From the NCBI GenBank assembly GCA_944392965.1, contig CALXYM010000004.1, positions 1-64,000 on the forward strand: a stretch of 64,000 nucleotides of DNA. Direction: 5' to 3'. Source of the stretch: an uncultured Spirochaetaceae bacterium. GTDB taxonomy: Bacteria > Spirochaetota > Spirochaetia > Sphaerochaetales > Sphaerochaetaceae. Shown here in pieces: positions 64,000 through 64,000 of this stretch. Numbering within the stretch: position 1 is the stretch's first letter; each line of letters begins with the position of its first letter. The translations under genes and the position numbers were made by a program. The notes beneath the pieces were generated by a model. It saw nothing but the letters and a program-made list of their open reading frames with translations, was not told the DNA's origin and searched no databases.

Positions 64000-64000
64000 T

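Noticed and set aside
63943-64000. Short open frame at the right edge
   Set aside because: No ribosome site, and it runs through the terminator hairpin at 63971-63999.

Overview
The window looks like a chromosomal segment of a spirochaete, most likely a Sphaerochaeta-like or Treponema-like gut lineage. The case rests on gene content, and no taxonomic marker was tested: numerous lipoproteins with cysteine lipoboxes, an AAA-ATPase/PD-(D/E)XK protein of the type common in Treponema, a stand-alone RlmK-type methyltransferase, GlnRS, ABC-type thiamine uptake, and CRISPR repeats that resemble (from memory) the type II repeats of Treponema denticola. GC content is moderate except in a few AT-rich islands. 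TAA, TGA and TAG all act as stops.

Layout. 1-4900 is a minus-strand branched-chain amino-acid operon (ilvN-ilvC-leuA-leuC-leuD) behind a promoter, a Leu/Val/Ile-rich leader peptide and an attenuator terminator; leuD carries an in-frame stop. 4980-7590 is an accessory graveyard: a tiny lipoprotein with a GGADAPT motif, a truncated and frameshifted AlbA/RecG-like gene, two eroded type II CRISPR arrays without cas genes, and a relB antitoxin beside a frameshifted relE toxin. 7594-21207 holds a fused PurO-AICAR transformylase, a surface lipoprotein, an aldo-keto reductase, a GltD-like flavoprotein, Tag glycosylase, a cytidylate-kinase-like protein, ferritin with a possible Fur/PerR-type operator, AzlCD, an ABC-F ATPase and an AAA/PD-(D/E)XK protein. 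tRNA-Leu(UAA), a two-component system, TatD and class II aldolase follow to 26981.

27000-35330 is a translation and glycogen region: infC (TTG start)-rpmI-rplT, a candidate 6S RNA, a TPR protein with a His/Cys metal-binding tail, tsaE-tsaB-trxB and glgA-glgC. 35944-37785 is AT-rich and holds an orphan phage head-morphogenesis protein. 37786-46380 has ilvE, a Nudix enzyme, NAD(P)HX repair, a TPP-riboswitch-controlled thiBPQ transporter, and a small outer-membrane-like protein translationally coupled to a caspase-fold lipoprotein. 46373-64000 has uvrB-htrA, apbE with a PfkB-like protein, glnS, an MFS transporter, an RlmK-like methyltransferase with a long Arg/Asp-rich tail, a phosphohexomutase, galE and diaminopropionate ammonia-lyase. 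Between the hexomutase gene and galE lies what looks like an orphan TnpB guide-RNA (omega RNA) end with no tnpB.

How it works together: leucine/isoleucine supply is controlled by attenuation (leader plus ilvE elsewhere in the window), thiamine uptake by a TPP riboswitch, and iron storage possibly by a metalloregulator. The most unusual signals are the attenuator, the nuclease-less RNA-guided relics (CRISPR fragments and omega-RNA-like end), the metal-tailed TPR protein, the caspase lipoprotein, the PurO-AICARFT fusion, and genes whose promoters sit so close to the start codon that their mRNAs should be leaderless.
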